A stretch of DNA of 18,702 bases from an uncultured Oscillospiraceae bacterium. Lineage in GTDB: Bacteria; Bacillota; Clostridia; Oscillospirales; Oscillospiraceae. The notes under the pieces are model-generated. The model made no database searches, was not told the origin of the DNA, and worked only from the letters and a program-made list of their open reading frames with translations. Below, piece after piece: positions 7,158-15,592 of this stretch. Position 1 is the first letter of the stretch; every line of letters starts with the position of its first letter. Position numbers and translations under genes: made by a program. The DNA lies in assembly GCA_900759385.1 (NCBI GenBank), contig CAAEUZ010000108.1, positions 1 to 18,702 on the forward strand, read 5' to 3'.

Positions 7158-7853
7158 TCAGTCAGCGGGCGTCACATACGTGACGATGCTCTCCGCTCCG
7201 TCCCGGGAGGTGGCGCCGGTGTAGCCGTCGGCAGTCTCGTCCACGCTTTCATCCGCGTACCCGACAAGGAGCATCGCTGCCGCGGAGTAGTCTGCGGGAA
7301 TACCGAGCAGACCGCGGTAATAGTCCTGCCTGCTGCCGTTGAGCGCTGCCGTTGGAGACGACACTATCTTTGTGCCATAGCCCAGCAGTATGGCTGCTGA
7401 CGACATGGCCTGGCAGGCGAGCCCGGCGTCGAACTCGCTGCCGGACGCACAGGATATCACAATGGCCAGCGGCGCGTCAGCAATGCCGGCTTTGGAGAGG
7501 GCACCGCTGTCCGACGCGCCTGTGCCCGCGGCCGTTCCGGCGCCCATGTCTGAAGCTATCTGCTCCAGCACTTCCTTATCCGTTATCGCGCTGAAGTGCC
7601 AGTTCTGGCCGTTCAGGGCGCTTGGCGCGTTTATTCCGGCGCCGAGTATTGTATCTACGTCCTCATCAGCGACCGCCTCGTCAGTGAAATACTGCGTAGT
7701 GGCCACGTCGGTGAGCAGCGAGAGCGCGCTTTCCTCATCCGAGTCGGCGGGGAGCGCGGTTTCCGCGGCGGAGGTCTCTCCGCCTCCGCAGGCGCTTGCC
7801 GCCGCCATTGCCAGCACGGCCGCCAGCATGGCCAGATAATTCTTTGTTCTCAT
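7158..7853 (-). CDS. Nitroreductase-like lipoprotein with a candidate ApbE flavinylation motif
   Basis: The 231-aa protein begins with a lipoprotein signal, a hydrophobic run ending ASAC-GGGE (Cys22), although the lipobox lacks the usual Leu at -3. Residues about 55-205 follow the nitroreductase fold order: YFTDEAV, then NAPSALNGQNWHFSAITDKE (75-94), AGLACQAMSSAAILLGYG (143-160) and LGIPADYSAAAMLLVGY (183-199). The Arg-rich RRSxR segment that normally contacts FMN phosphate reads ATTQY here (51-55). Near the C-terminus D209-GYTGAT-S216 matches the D-x-x-[ST]-G-A-[ST] target of ApbE flavin transferase, with Thr215 the expected FMN attachment site. I infer an exported, membrane-tethered flavoprotein with covalently bound FMN. 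The gene starts 3 nt after the upstream stop (AAGGGTG as binding site), so the two are translationally coupled. It is last in the operon. No apbE is in the window. Confidence 0.72.
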   Translation of the reverse strand: MRTKNYLAMLAAVLAMAAASACGGGETSAAETALPADSDEESALSLLTDVATTQYFTDEAVADEDVDTILGAGINAPSALNGQNWHFSAITDKEVLEQIASDMGAGTAAGTGASDSGALSKAGIADAPLAIVISCASGSEFDAGLACQAMSSAAILLGYGTKIVSSPTAALNGSRQDYYRGLLGIPADYSAAAMLLVGYADESVDETADGYTGATSRDGAESIVTYVTPAD

Positions 7854-7856
7854 GTC

Positions 7857-8636
7857 TCACCCTTGGTACTCGGAGTCGGGGAACAGCTCCTCCGCCCCGC
7901 CCAGGATTGACATATACGAGGCGTACTCCGCCAGCTGGCTTCGGCTGAGCAGCGACGCCGGCACGCGCTTGAGCGCTTTCGCCTCGAGTTTGACGGTGCA
8001 CACGGAGACGGTGCGCTCAACCTCGCTTCGTTCGACGTAAATAACGGTTTCTCCCGTCTCCTCGTCTGTCTCTGTCCGCGTCTCAGTGACGGTTTCGGTA
8101 ACGGTCTCCTCACTGACGGTCTCGGTCAGGCTGTACTGCGCGCTGAATATCTCCGAGAGCGCGTCCTGCGCGCCTTCGATTGTCCAGTAGCCGCCCAGAT
8201 ATGCGGACAGCAGCGAGAGCAGCACATACGGGTCATGGCCTATATCATCCGTGTCGTAATCATAGACATATTCGTCATAGCCCGGGTTGAGAAGCTCGTA
8301 GTTCTCCAGCCGGAACTGCAGGTTGGCCTCCATCGAGGCGTACTTGTTCTCGGCGGCCAGCAAATCCTCATCAGAGGCCGTGTAATAGGCCGGGCGCAGC
8401 GATGCGCGCGAGCCGGACTCCGCCGCCGTCTCGTCCGTCCCGGCCGGCTCGTCCGTACCGGCAGGTTCGTCATCTGCCGAAGCGGAAACGTAAGTCTGCA
8501 CCGGCGCATCGCTCCCGGCGGATGACGGAGCCGCGGACGGCTCCGTCGGCGGGGCCGCCCCGGCGTCATAGCCCGCCAGCCCCAGTGCCAGCACCGCCGC
8601 ACAGACCAGGGCCGGCAGCGTTCTTCCCCAGCCCAT
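7857..8636 (-). CDS. Secreted protein with a CD1107/CD1108-like mobile-element domain
   Basis: This 259-aa protein has an N-terminal hydrophobic segment (about 5-22). A low-complexity Ala/Pro/Ser/Glu linker follows (24-80) with a tandem EPAGTD repeat. The C-terminal part contains YDEYVYDYDTDDIGHDPYVL (120-139), then SLLSAYLGGYW, a segment ending FSAQYSLTETV, a Thr/Glu-rich stretch and a final LAEYASYM...LFPD. The order and wording closely resemble, from memory, the region next to the peptidoglycan-hydrolase domain in CD1107/CD1108-family proteins of clostridial conjugative elements. No hydrolase (NlpC/P60, CHAP) domain follows. Position 23 is Tyr in LAGY, exactly where a lipobox Cys would sit. 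The gene starts 1 nt after the SLH gene's stop and ends 3 nt before the nitroreductase-like gene. It is probably an envelope protein working with them; the biochemical role is unknown. Confidence 0.6.
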   Translation of the reverse strand: MGWGRTLPALVCAAVLALGLAGYDAGAAPPTEPSAAPSSAGSDAPVQTYVSASADDEPAGTDEPAGTDETAAESGSRASLRPAYYTASDEDLLAAENKYASMEANLQFRLENYELLNPGYDEYVYDYDTDDIGHDPYVLLSLLSAYLGGYWTIEGAQDALSEIFSAQYSLTETVSEETVTETVTETRTETDEETGETVIYVERSEVERTVSVCTVKLEAKALKRVPASLLSRSQLAEYASYMSILGGAEELFPDSEYQG

Positions 8637-8637
8637 C

Positions 8638-10857
8638 TCACGCCACCGTCACGACGCGGATGCGTCCGCCGTTGTCAGCGTCGCGGTCGTAATATACGGT
8701 TATGTCCTCGGAATAGGCCAGCGCCTGCTCAAGAGCGGTGTCCAGGCTGGCAGAGTCGGTATACCAGGTGCCCGTCGTGGTGTTGTACACCTGCACGTCG
8801 TCCGAGATGCGGTAGAGCGTGCCGTCAACATCCACATATTCGCAGCCTACGAAGTCGCTGCGTTCGACGCTTCTGCAGCTGAGCGTGACCGTGTCTGCCA
8901 CGGCGCCGGCAGCCGTATAGGCCACGCCTACGAAAGCTCCCGTGCGTATACCGCTGGCGCCGGACAGAGCACCGGTGGACCCCTCTGAATTGGTGACGGT
9001 AAGCGATGTGGATGAGCCGAACGTGCCTTCACCGGAGGTCATGGACGCGATACCGTAGGTATAAGAGTTTCCGGTGACGCTGTTGAGCAGTACGATGTCC
9101 ACCTCCCCGGCCGAGTTGACGTGCGCGTAGCTTATACTGGCTGCGCCGACGGTGTCCGTCCAGTCGATGTCATCAAGTGATATCTCCCTGACATAGCCGC
9201 GCCCGGCCCACTCATAGATCGCGGCACCGGCGGCGAGATCGTAGGAGCCCAGCGTGCCTTCGCTGATGCTCAGACGTCCGTAGGCGTCGGAGTCGGATAT
9301 CGGCGTGACGCTTATGCGGCCTGAGCCGGAGGATTTAACGCTCACCAGAGTGCCTATGTAGCGCTCCTCCACCCCGCTGCTCACCTCGCCGCTGACGCTC
9401 AGCCCTCCGGGGAGGGAGACGGTGTATGTGCCGTCGGAGTTTTCCTCCAGTATGCCTATCATGTCGGACTTGTAGCTGCTCGCCGTCTCTGCCGCGGCGA
9501 CGGCGGCGTCGGTGGTGAGCAGCAGCGTCACCGTGCGTCCGAGCGTGAGCTTGGAGAAATCGTCCTGGGCGCTCTCGAGCACGCTGTATTCCACCCCGGC
9601 CACGGTAACCGTCTGGGGCGCATCCATGCTGGGATACACCGCCTCTATGGCGCCTGTTATGCGCCTGTCGGAGACGAGGACGGCGGCATTGGCCGCGTCA
9701 TAGGTGGCGACGTCGTACTTGGCCAGGTCGTCCGCGGCCGCTTCGGCACCGTTTTTGTATAAGGTGTAGCTGCCTGTCACGCCGAGGCCCTTGATGAAGC
9801 TGCTCAGAGCCGAGGAGCCGCCGGAGGAGGCGACCACGGCCGTGCCGCTGGTTGCCGTCGGCATGCTCACTGTCTCGACCTCGCCGTCGGAGCCTATGAA
9901 GAGGCGCACAGTCGTGCCGGAGCTGAGGTATATGTAGCCCGTCGCGTAGCTGTAGCGCTCTGCGCGGTAGACCAGGGACGCGCTGGAGGGTATCGAGTAT
10001 GAGGCCCCGCCGTCTGTCGTGAGGCTGGCGCTGGTAGCGGACTTCACCTTGACCTGCACCACGCTCGCGGCGTCGGGGATAAAGCCGCAGACGGAGCCGG
10101 AGGAATTCAGGAGCAGCGTGCCGCCGGTGCCTACGAGCTCGCCCGGCAGGCTGACCGCCTGGGAGTAGTATGTCGACGAGCCGTTCGCGTATACCTTCGC
10201 GCTGTTATAGCCCAGGTCCGAGGAGGCGCTGTTGGAGAGGAGTATGGCGTCCGAAACGCTCGACGAGCTCATCTGCGAGGCGTAGGAGGTGCCGGAGGCG
10301 GTGTCACCGCGCATGGCGTTGAAGAGGAGCTGCGCCGCCTGGCCCGCGGTCATTGTGCTGTCCGAGGACAGGCTCAGGCCGCTGGATAGGCCGATGCCGT
10401 CTGCCAGGCTTATGTAGTCCTCCGGCCATGCCGTGCCCACCTCGGCGGAGGTATAGCCGAGCATCTTTATGGCCGCCGTCACTGCCGAGGCATAGGTTAT
10501 GCCCTCATCGGGGTCAAAGGTGCCGTCGCCGTTGCCGGTGAGGACGCCCTCGCTGCTCACGAGATTTATGTAGCTTGCATTGTCGCTGCCCGTCGGCACG
10601 TCCGTGTACATGGTGCGGCGCGCATAGGAGCTTGCCTCACCGCCCTTGCCGAGCGCGTAGGCCAGCAGCCTTGCGAATTCGCCGCGGGTGATGGCGGCGG
10701 ACGAGGTCATGGCCCCATCCTCAAACGCGCCCAGGCCTTCGAACACGGCCATTGCCAGCTCCGTGTCCGAGTCCGACGCCGCCGCGGCGGGCGAAGCGCC
10801 GAACAAACCTGCAATCATGGCCAGCGCCAGCAGCAGCGCCGGTATTTTTCTTTTCAT
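8638..10857 (-). CDS. SLH-domain surface protein (739 aa)
   Basis: A signal peptide (residues 1 to about 27, cleavage near SPAAAA-S) is followed by three SLH repeats: about 33-84 (ITRGEFARLLAYAL), 83-135 (YTDVPTG...GNGDGTFDPDEGITYASAVTAAIKMLGY) and 142-183 (SSDSTMTAGQAAQLLFNAM). SLH repeats bind secondary cell-wall polymers, anchoring the protein to the wall. The remaining 550 residues are Ser/Gly/Thr/Val-rich and probably beta-structured, with no catalytic motif I recognise. The C-terminus (YSEDITVYYDRDADNGGRIRVV) resembles the ends of S-layer-type proteins. AAGGAGG precedes the ATG by 6 nt, and the gene lies 21 nt after the permease stop. Being encoded between an ABC exporter and two exported proteins suggests a structural scaffold or partner of the transporter rather than the main S-layer protein. 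Confidence 0.85.
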   Translation of the reverse strand: MKRKIPALLLALAMIAGLFGASPAAAASDSDTELAMAVFEGLGAFEDGAMTSSAAITRGEFARLLAYALGKGGEASSYARRTMYTDVPTGSDNASYINLVSSEGVLTGNGDGTFDPDEGITYASAVTAAIKMLGYTSAEVGTAWPEDYISLADGIGLSSGLSLSSDSTMTAGQAAQLLFNAMRGDTASGTSYASQMSSSSVSDAILLSNSASSDLGYNSAKVYANGSSTYYSQAVSLPGELVGTGGTLLLNSSGSVCGFIPDAASVVQVKVKSATSASLTTDGGASYSIPSSASLVYRAERYSYATGYIYLSSGTTVRLFIGSDGEVETVSMPTATSGTAVVASSGGSSALSSFIKGLGVTGSYTLYKNGAEAAADDLAKYDVATYDAANAAVLVSDRRITGAIEAVYPSMDAPQTVTVAGVEYSVLESAQDDFSKLTLGRTVTLLLTTDAAVAAAETASSYKSDMIGILEENSDGTYTVSLPGGLSVSGEVSSGVEERYIGTLVSVKSSGSGRISVTPISDSDAYGRLSISEGTLGSYDLAAGAAIYEWAGRGYVREISLDDIDWTDTVGAASISYAHVNSAGEVDIVLLNSVTGNSYTYGIASMTSGEGTFGSSTSLTVTNSEGSTGALSGASGIRTGAFVGVAYTAAGAVADTVTLSCRSVERSDFVGCEYVDVDGTLYRISDDVQVYNTTTGTWYTDSASLDTALEQALAYSEDITVYYDRDADNGGRIRVVTVA

Positions 10858-10878
10858 GCTTATCCTCCTTGTCTTGTT

Positions 10879-12060
10879 TCAGTCGGCACGCAGGGCATCC
10901 ACCGGCTGCAGGCCGGAGGCCTTGACTGCCGGGTAGAGCCCGAAGGCTATGCCGATGACGATGGAAAAAACCGCAGAGGCCGCAACGTAGAGCGTGTCCG
11001 GCACGAGGATCAGATCGTACATCGCCTTTCCTATCAGCAGCGAGCCCCCGTAGCCTATGGCTATGCCTACAAGCCCTCCCAGTCCGGAGAGCACGGCCGC
11101 CTCGACCAGAAACTGAGTCACGATGACGCGCCTCTGGGCCCCTATGGCCTTTTTTATGCCTATCTCCCTGGTGCGTTCGGTGACGGTGACGAGCATTATA
11201 TTCATGATGCCTATGCCGCCGACGAGCAGGGAGATGCAGGCCACGCCGGCCAGGATCAGCGACAGGTTGGTCGTCTCGTCCTCGGAGGCGTTCATCTCGT
11301 CGTTCCCGTTTTCCACGGTGTACTCGCTGGTGTTGCTGTTCAGGTTTTCCGACAGCCAGCTCTCTATGCGGCTTATGGCCTCCTCCATGTTGTCGGACAC
11401 CTCTACCTTGATGGTGAAGTCAGTCACTATCGCCGTGCCCAGTATTGAGCGGTTGAGCGTGTACGGCACCAGTATGGCGTCGTCCATGCTCTTCTCAGCC
11501 GTGCCGTCCTTGGCGTAGTAGACGCCGACCACGGTGAGCGGGTAGCCGTTATACGTTATGGTCTCCCCTATGGGGTCTATATAGCCGAACAGGCTCTCCG
11601 CCACGTAGGCCCCTATCACGCAGACCATCGAACGGTTGTCCATGTCCAGCTCGGTCAGATCGCGTCCGTCTTCAAGCGTATAGTTGTTGCAGCCGGCCCA
11701 CTGTTCGTTGCCGAAGTAGATGACCGCGCTGTCGTTCGTGTTCCCGCCGTAGCGCAGCGTGCCGCTCTGCTCTATATCAGGAGTGACGCCTACGGCGATA
11801 TCGCTCATATCGCTTGCAACATAGTCCATGAGGTCGTCGGTGATGTCCAGCGTGTTGGTGCGGTCGTACTGCGTCACGGTGACATAGACTTTGTTGACGC
11901 CCAGTTTTTCGTAGTAAGCCTCCATGTCGGCGTTCATGCCCGTGACCACCGTGACGAGTATCAGCACCGCGCCGACGCCTATGAGTATGCCGAGCATGGT
12001 CAAAAACGAGCGGGCCTTTTTGTCCGTTATGCTCTCAAGAGCCATCTTGAGTTCTTCCAA
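10879..12060 (-). CDS. MacB-type ABC transporter permease (FtsX domain)
   Basis: The 393-aa protein has the MacB architecture. One N-terminal membrane helix (about 19-41) follows the RSFLTMLGILIGVGAV motif, a large extracytoplasmic domain comes next, and three C-terminal helices carry the FtsX signature (GGIGIMNIMLVTVTERTREI, then KKAIGA and the closing ALRAD). MacB-type pumps are mechanotransmitters that move peptides, lipoproteins or drugs with an adaptor protein instead of transporting through the membrane itself. The start is TTG at 12060, with GGAGG 7 nt upstream. The family N-terminus begins there, so an internal ATG at 12045 is less likely. It follows the ATPase stop by 12 nt and the adaptor gene lies upstream in the same operon. 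Confidence 0.92.
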   Translation of the reverse strand: MEELKMALESITDKKARSFLTMLGILIGVGAVLILVTVVTGMNADMEAYYEKLGVNKVYVTVTQYDRTNTLDITDDLMDYVASDMSDIAVGVTPDIEQSGTLRYGGNTNDSAVIYFGNEQWAGCNNYTLEDGRDLTELDMDNRSMVCVIGAYVAESLFGYIDPIGETITYNGYPLTVVGVYYAKDGTAEKSMDDAILVPYTLNRSILGTAIVTDFTIKVEVSDNMEEAISRIESWLSENLNSNTSEYTVENGNDEMNASEDETTNLSLILAGVACISLLVGGIGIMNIMLVTVTERTREIGIKKAIGAQRRVIVTQFLVEAAVLSGLGGLVGIAIGYGGSLLIGKAMYDLILVPDTLYVAASAVFSIVIGIAFGLYPAVKASGLQPVDALRAD

Positions 12061-12072
12061 GCTCCCGCCTCC

Positions 12073-12790
<718 letters not shown>

Positions 12791-12791
12791 A

Positions 12792-14681
12792 TCAGCCTCC
12801 GGGCATACCGCCGCCCATGCCTCCGCCGCCCATGCCGCCTCCGCCGAAGTTGGGCATGGAGCCGCCGCCGAAGCCGCCCGTATCGCCGCCGGTATCCGTA
12901 TCGCCGCCGGAGCTGGTCTCGTCGCCGCCTCTGGGCGCCGACTCCTGATACCGCAGGAACACGGTGTCGCCCTCCTCGACTCCGCTCGTGACAACCACAT
13001 AGTCCTCGTTGGAGGCGCCTATTTCCACGGGCACGGCGTAGTAGCCGCTCGGGTAATCCTCGTCCACGTCTATGGCGCTGTCCGGCCGGGAATCGGACTG
13101 CACTATTAGATAGTACCAGTCCTCGTAGCTGCGCACGGCGGAGGCGGGCGCCAGCAGGCCCTCGCTCTCGCCGCTGACGTCCACATAGTAGGAGACGTTG
13201 ACGCCCGCGGAGAGTTCGCCCTCGGAATATATGGTTATCTCGCCCTCAAAGGTGGCGACGCCGTTGGAGTTGGAGGCCTCGAGGCTGATGTAGGTAATCT
13301 CGGCCTCGTACATCTCCGTCTCATCGGAAGTCTCGCGGTAGACGGTGACGCTCATGCCCTCGCTGAGCTGGTCAACGTCCAGCTCGTCGAAGTTGACGGT
13401 GATGGTCATGCTGGTGAGGTCGTATATCACCACGCTGCCGGTGACGGTGCCGTCGCGCATCTCGGTGTAGTCGGCGGTGATGACCCGTCCGCTTATCTCC
13501 GCGTAGCGCTTGTAGTCCTCGCGGCTCTCCTCGGCATCGGCTATATCCTCGTTGAGCTCCTCTATGAGCGACTCATAGGTCTCAATCTGGTTTTCCAGGC
13601 TCTCAATCTGAGTTTCATAGCTGTCGCTGTCTATGGTAAACAGGGTGGCGCCCGAGCTGACGTTCTCATAGTCCGTGACGTACACGGCCGAGACCGTACC
13701 GGTCGCCTCGCCGGTTATGGTCCTCTTGTTGGCGTATTCCAGCGTGCTTCCGCCCTCGGCGGGATATATCTCCGACCCGTCGCTGCCGGTCAGCCACGCC
13801 TCAGCCGACACCCCGTCGGTGAGCGACGCCGGCGGCGACTCCACGCGCACCGTGACGGCGAAGCACTCAAGGCCCGTTGACGTCGTGTAGCTCACGTAGC
13901 TTATGTCCGTGACGGTGCCCGTGAGCGAGAGTGCGCTGTCGGGGACGGAGACCGCGGCCTCCATGCCCTCGTATATCTCGGACTCGTAGATGTAGCTGAA
14001 GTACTGCGTTATCTCCATCGCACTTGTGTCCGCTATGTAAGCCAGGGTCATGCCGTTGGACACACTGTCCCCGGCCTCGACCGTTATCTCGGTCACACGC
14101 CCGGAAAACGGGGCGGTGACAGTCAGCCCCGCCAGGCCCTCCTGCGCCTCGGTCAGGCTCTCGCGGGCCTCGTCTATCTCTATCTCGTATTCAAGTATCT
14201 CGTACTCGTACTCCGCGATTATCTCGTCCACTTCGCTGTCGTCCTGCTCAAAAAGCAGGTCGCCCTCCTCGACCGTGTCGCCCGCCTCCACATACCAGCC
14301 GGTGACCTCGGCCTCGCTGGAGGGCAGGGAGTAGGTCACGGAGTCCGCCGGCGTCGTCGTGCCTGTGCCGCTGATGTCCTGGGTGAGCGAGCCGTAGGTT
14401 ATCTCTCCCGTAACGGCGGCAAGCTCCTCCTCAGTGAACAGGTCCACAAGAAAATACACGCCCACACAGAGCACCACCGCTCCGGCCGAGAGCAGGATTA
14501 TCTGCTTTTTGCCGAGCTTCTTCCTCTTTTTCTTGCCCGGCCCCGGGGCGCTGTCCTTGTCCTTCCCCAGGCGCCGCTTCAGTCCGTCCAGAGGGAGTTT
14601 GGGTATTTTCTGCTTGATGGCAGTAAATCGTCCCAGCCTGGAGCCGGTCCCGGGGGTATCATTTCTTTTATTGTCCGTCAT
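12792..14681 (-). CDS. MacA/HlyD-like membrane fusion protein with two adaptor modules
   Basis: The 629-aa protein has a basic cytoplasmic N-terminus (1-59), one membrane anchor (60-80), then an extracytoplasmic region. The first barrel-sandwich module (about 105-215: VTGWYVEAGDTVEEGDLLF ... APFSGRVTEITVEAGDSV) encloses a short acidic coiled coil (147-182). A second biotinyl-lipoyl-like half (TGTVSAVYVTDYENVSSGATLF) leads into a longer coiled coil (about 360-405) and another beta domain (DLDVDQLSEGM-type strand near 445). The tail is Gly/Met-rich (GGFGGGSMPNFGGGGMGG). Typical MacA-type adaptors are 350-450 aa, so this one looks duplicated. It would link the MacB-type permease to wall or surface partners. 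GGAGGAG precedes ATG by 4 nt, and the gene follows the regulator stop by 20 nt. The internal duplication is judged by eye. Confidence 0.86.
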   Translation of the reverse strand: MTDNKRNDTPGTGSRLGRFTAIKQKIPKLPLDGLKRRLGKDKDSAPGPGKKKRKKLGKKQIILLSAGAVVLCVGVYFLVDLFTEEELAAVTGEITYGSLTQDISGTGTTTPADSVTYSLPSSEAEVTGWYVEAGDTVEEGDLLFEQDDSEVDEIIAEYEYEILEYEIEIDEARESLTEAQEGLAGLTVTAPFSGRVTEITVEAGDSVSNGMTLAYIADTSAMEITQYFSYIYESEIYEGMEAAVSVPDSALSLTGTVTDISYVSYTTSTGLECFAVTVRVESPPASLTDGVSAEAWLTGSDGSEIYPAEGGSTLEYANKRTITGEATGTVSAVYVTDYENVSSGATLFTIDSDSYETQIESLENQIETYESLIEELNEDIADAEESREDYKRYAEISGRVITADYTEMRDGTVTGSVVIYDLTSMTITVNFDELDVDQLSEGMSVTVYRETSDETEMYEAEITYISLEASNSNGVATFEGEITIYSEGELSAGVNVSYYVDVSGESEGLLAPASAVRSYEDWYYLIVQSDSRPDSAIDVDEDYPSGYYAVPVEIGASNEDYVVVTSGVEEGDTVFLRYQESAPRGGDETSSGGDTDTGGDTGGFGGGSMPNFGGGGMGGGGMGGGMPGG

Positions 14682-14701
14682 GCTTCTCCTCCATATTTGG
14701 T

Positions 14702-15469
14702 TTATGTCCCGCTGCGTTCAAGGAAGCTGCCGAATTCCGGCAGGCGGTTTTCCGTGTTCGCCAGTGCCACGGCCACGCTGGTGTAATGCGCAACAGCTTC
14801 TGCGGTACAGTTTGCCGAAAGCAGCGACGTTATGATGAGCTCGTGTATTTCCGTGTCCTCGGGGCACACCAGCAGCGCGCTCCTGCAAACGGTGCCGGCC
14901 CCCGAGTAGTCCCCCGCCTCACGCATCAGCGGGAAAACCTGCCTGAGCAGCGCCCGGTACACGGCGTCGTACTGAGCGCGCAGGAGCTCTATATAGGCGC
15001 TCTGCTCGGAGTTGACCAGGCACGGGCCGCCATACAGCTTCAGGGCGTCCAGGCACGCGGCCAGGCGCTTTTTCACGCCCTGCGTTTTGTCCATCGAACA
15101 GCGGCACAGCCTGTCGGCCTCGCGTGCGTCTATGACCACGTAAAGGTCCGGATTTATGCAGTACTTGCCGCCGCCGTACAGTATGAGCCCGTCCAGCGCG
15201 CCGCCCAGGCCGACGCGGTCGAGTATGGCCCGCGCGCGGCGCAGGCGGACGCGGAGGGTGTTGCTTATGTTGCTTTCGTTGCCGGCAAATATCAGTTCGC
15301 GCTTGAGCTCTTCCGTCTCTATTGTGCGGCCGCAGTTGGCACACAGGTATTTCAGCATCTTCCATGACTGGCTCTCCCGGGAAACAAGCGGTTCGCTGAC
15401 CGAAAGCCTGCCGCGGCTTATTGAAAACGTCCCCAGCAGCTTTACCCTTACTGTTTCTGTGTCTCCCAT
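14702..15469 (-). CDS. SARP/AfsR-like transcriptional regulator (winged helix plus BTAD)
   Basis: The 255-aa protein begins with an OmpR-type winged-helix DNA-binding domain (about 8-107): VKLLGTFSISRGR, SRESQSWKMLKYLC, ISNTLRVRLRRARAIL and GLILYGGGKYCIN. A helical bacterial transcriptional activator domain follows (about 110-250), including LYGGPCLVNSEQSAYIELLRAQYDAVYRALL-type helices and a TPR-like end. This is the AfsR/SARP layout without sensor or ATPase parts. GGGGGTG precedes ATG by a few nt. It is the first gene of the seven-gene envelope cluster and 20 nt upstream of the adaptor gene, so it probably regulates this operon, including itself. The gene begins just 12 nt after a terminator-like hairpin, so its expression may depend on read-through. 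Ligand and DNA site are unknown. Confidence 0.82.
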   Translation of the reverse strand: MGDTETVRVKLLGTFSISRGRLSVSEPLVSRESQSWKMLKYLCANCGRTIETEELKRELIFAGNESNISNTLRVRLRRARAILDRVGLGGALDGLILYGGGKYCINPDLYVVIDAREADRLCRCSMDKTQGVKKRLAACLDALKLYGGPCLVNSEQSAYIELLRAQYDAVYRALLRQVFPLMREAGDYSGAGTVCRSALLVCPEDTEIHELIITSLLSANCTAEAVAHYTSVAVALANTENRLPEFGSFLERSGT

Positions 15470-15481
15470 TCCGTCACCCCC

Positions 15482-15534
15482 ATAAAAATAGGGGAGAGTA
15501 TGGCGAGGCTTTTATCCCCCGCCACACTCTCCCC
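15482..15534 (-). terminator. Terminator/attenuator between the large SLH gene and the regulator
   Basis: GGGGAGAGT (15491-15499) pairs with ACTCTCCCC (15526-15534). After one A-C mismatch, TGGCG (15501-15505) pairs with CGCCA (15520-15524). On the minus strand the stem is followed by TATTTTTAT. It ends the 885-aa SLH gene's transcript, but lies directly in front of the regulator gene, so it may also act as an attenuator for the downstream operon. Confidence 0.8.
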
Positions 15535-15577
15535 AGTGTGGTTTAGTTATTGCTTATGCTGTTGTGCTGTCGCAGAT

Positions 15578-15583
15578 ATTATA
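15578..15583 (-). promoter_or_regulatory. Perfect -10 hexamer upstream of the regulator hairpin
   Basis: TATAAT reads on the minus strand 10 nt past the SLH stop codon. No good -35 stands at 17 bp; TTGACT is only 11 bp upstream. If active, it would start a leader of about 100 nt that includes the hairpin at 15491-15534 before the regulator gene. Confidence 0.3.
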
Positions 15584-15592
15584 CCGACGATC

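Noticed and set aside
7857..8636. Integrated conjugative element in the window
   Set aside because: Only one domain resembles mobile-element proteins. No integrase, relaxase, T4SS genes or flanking attachment repeats are visible.
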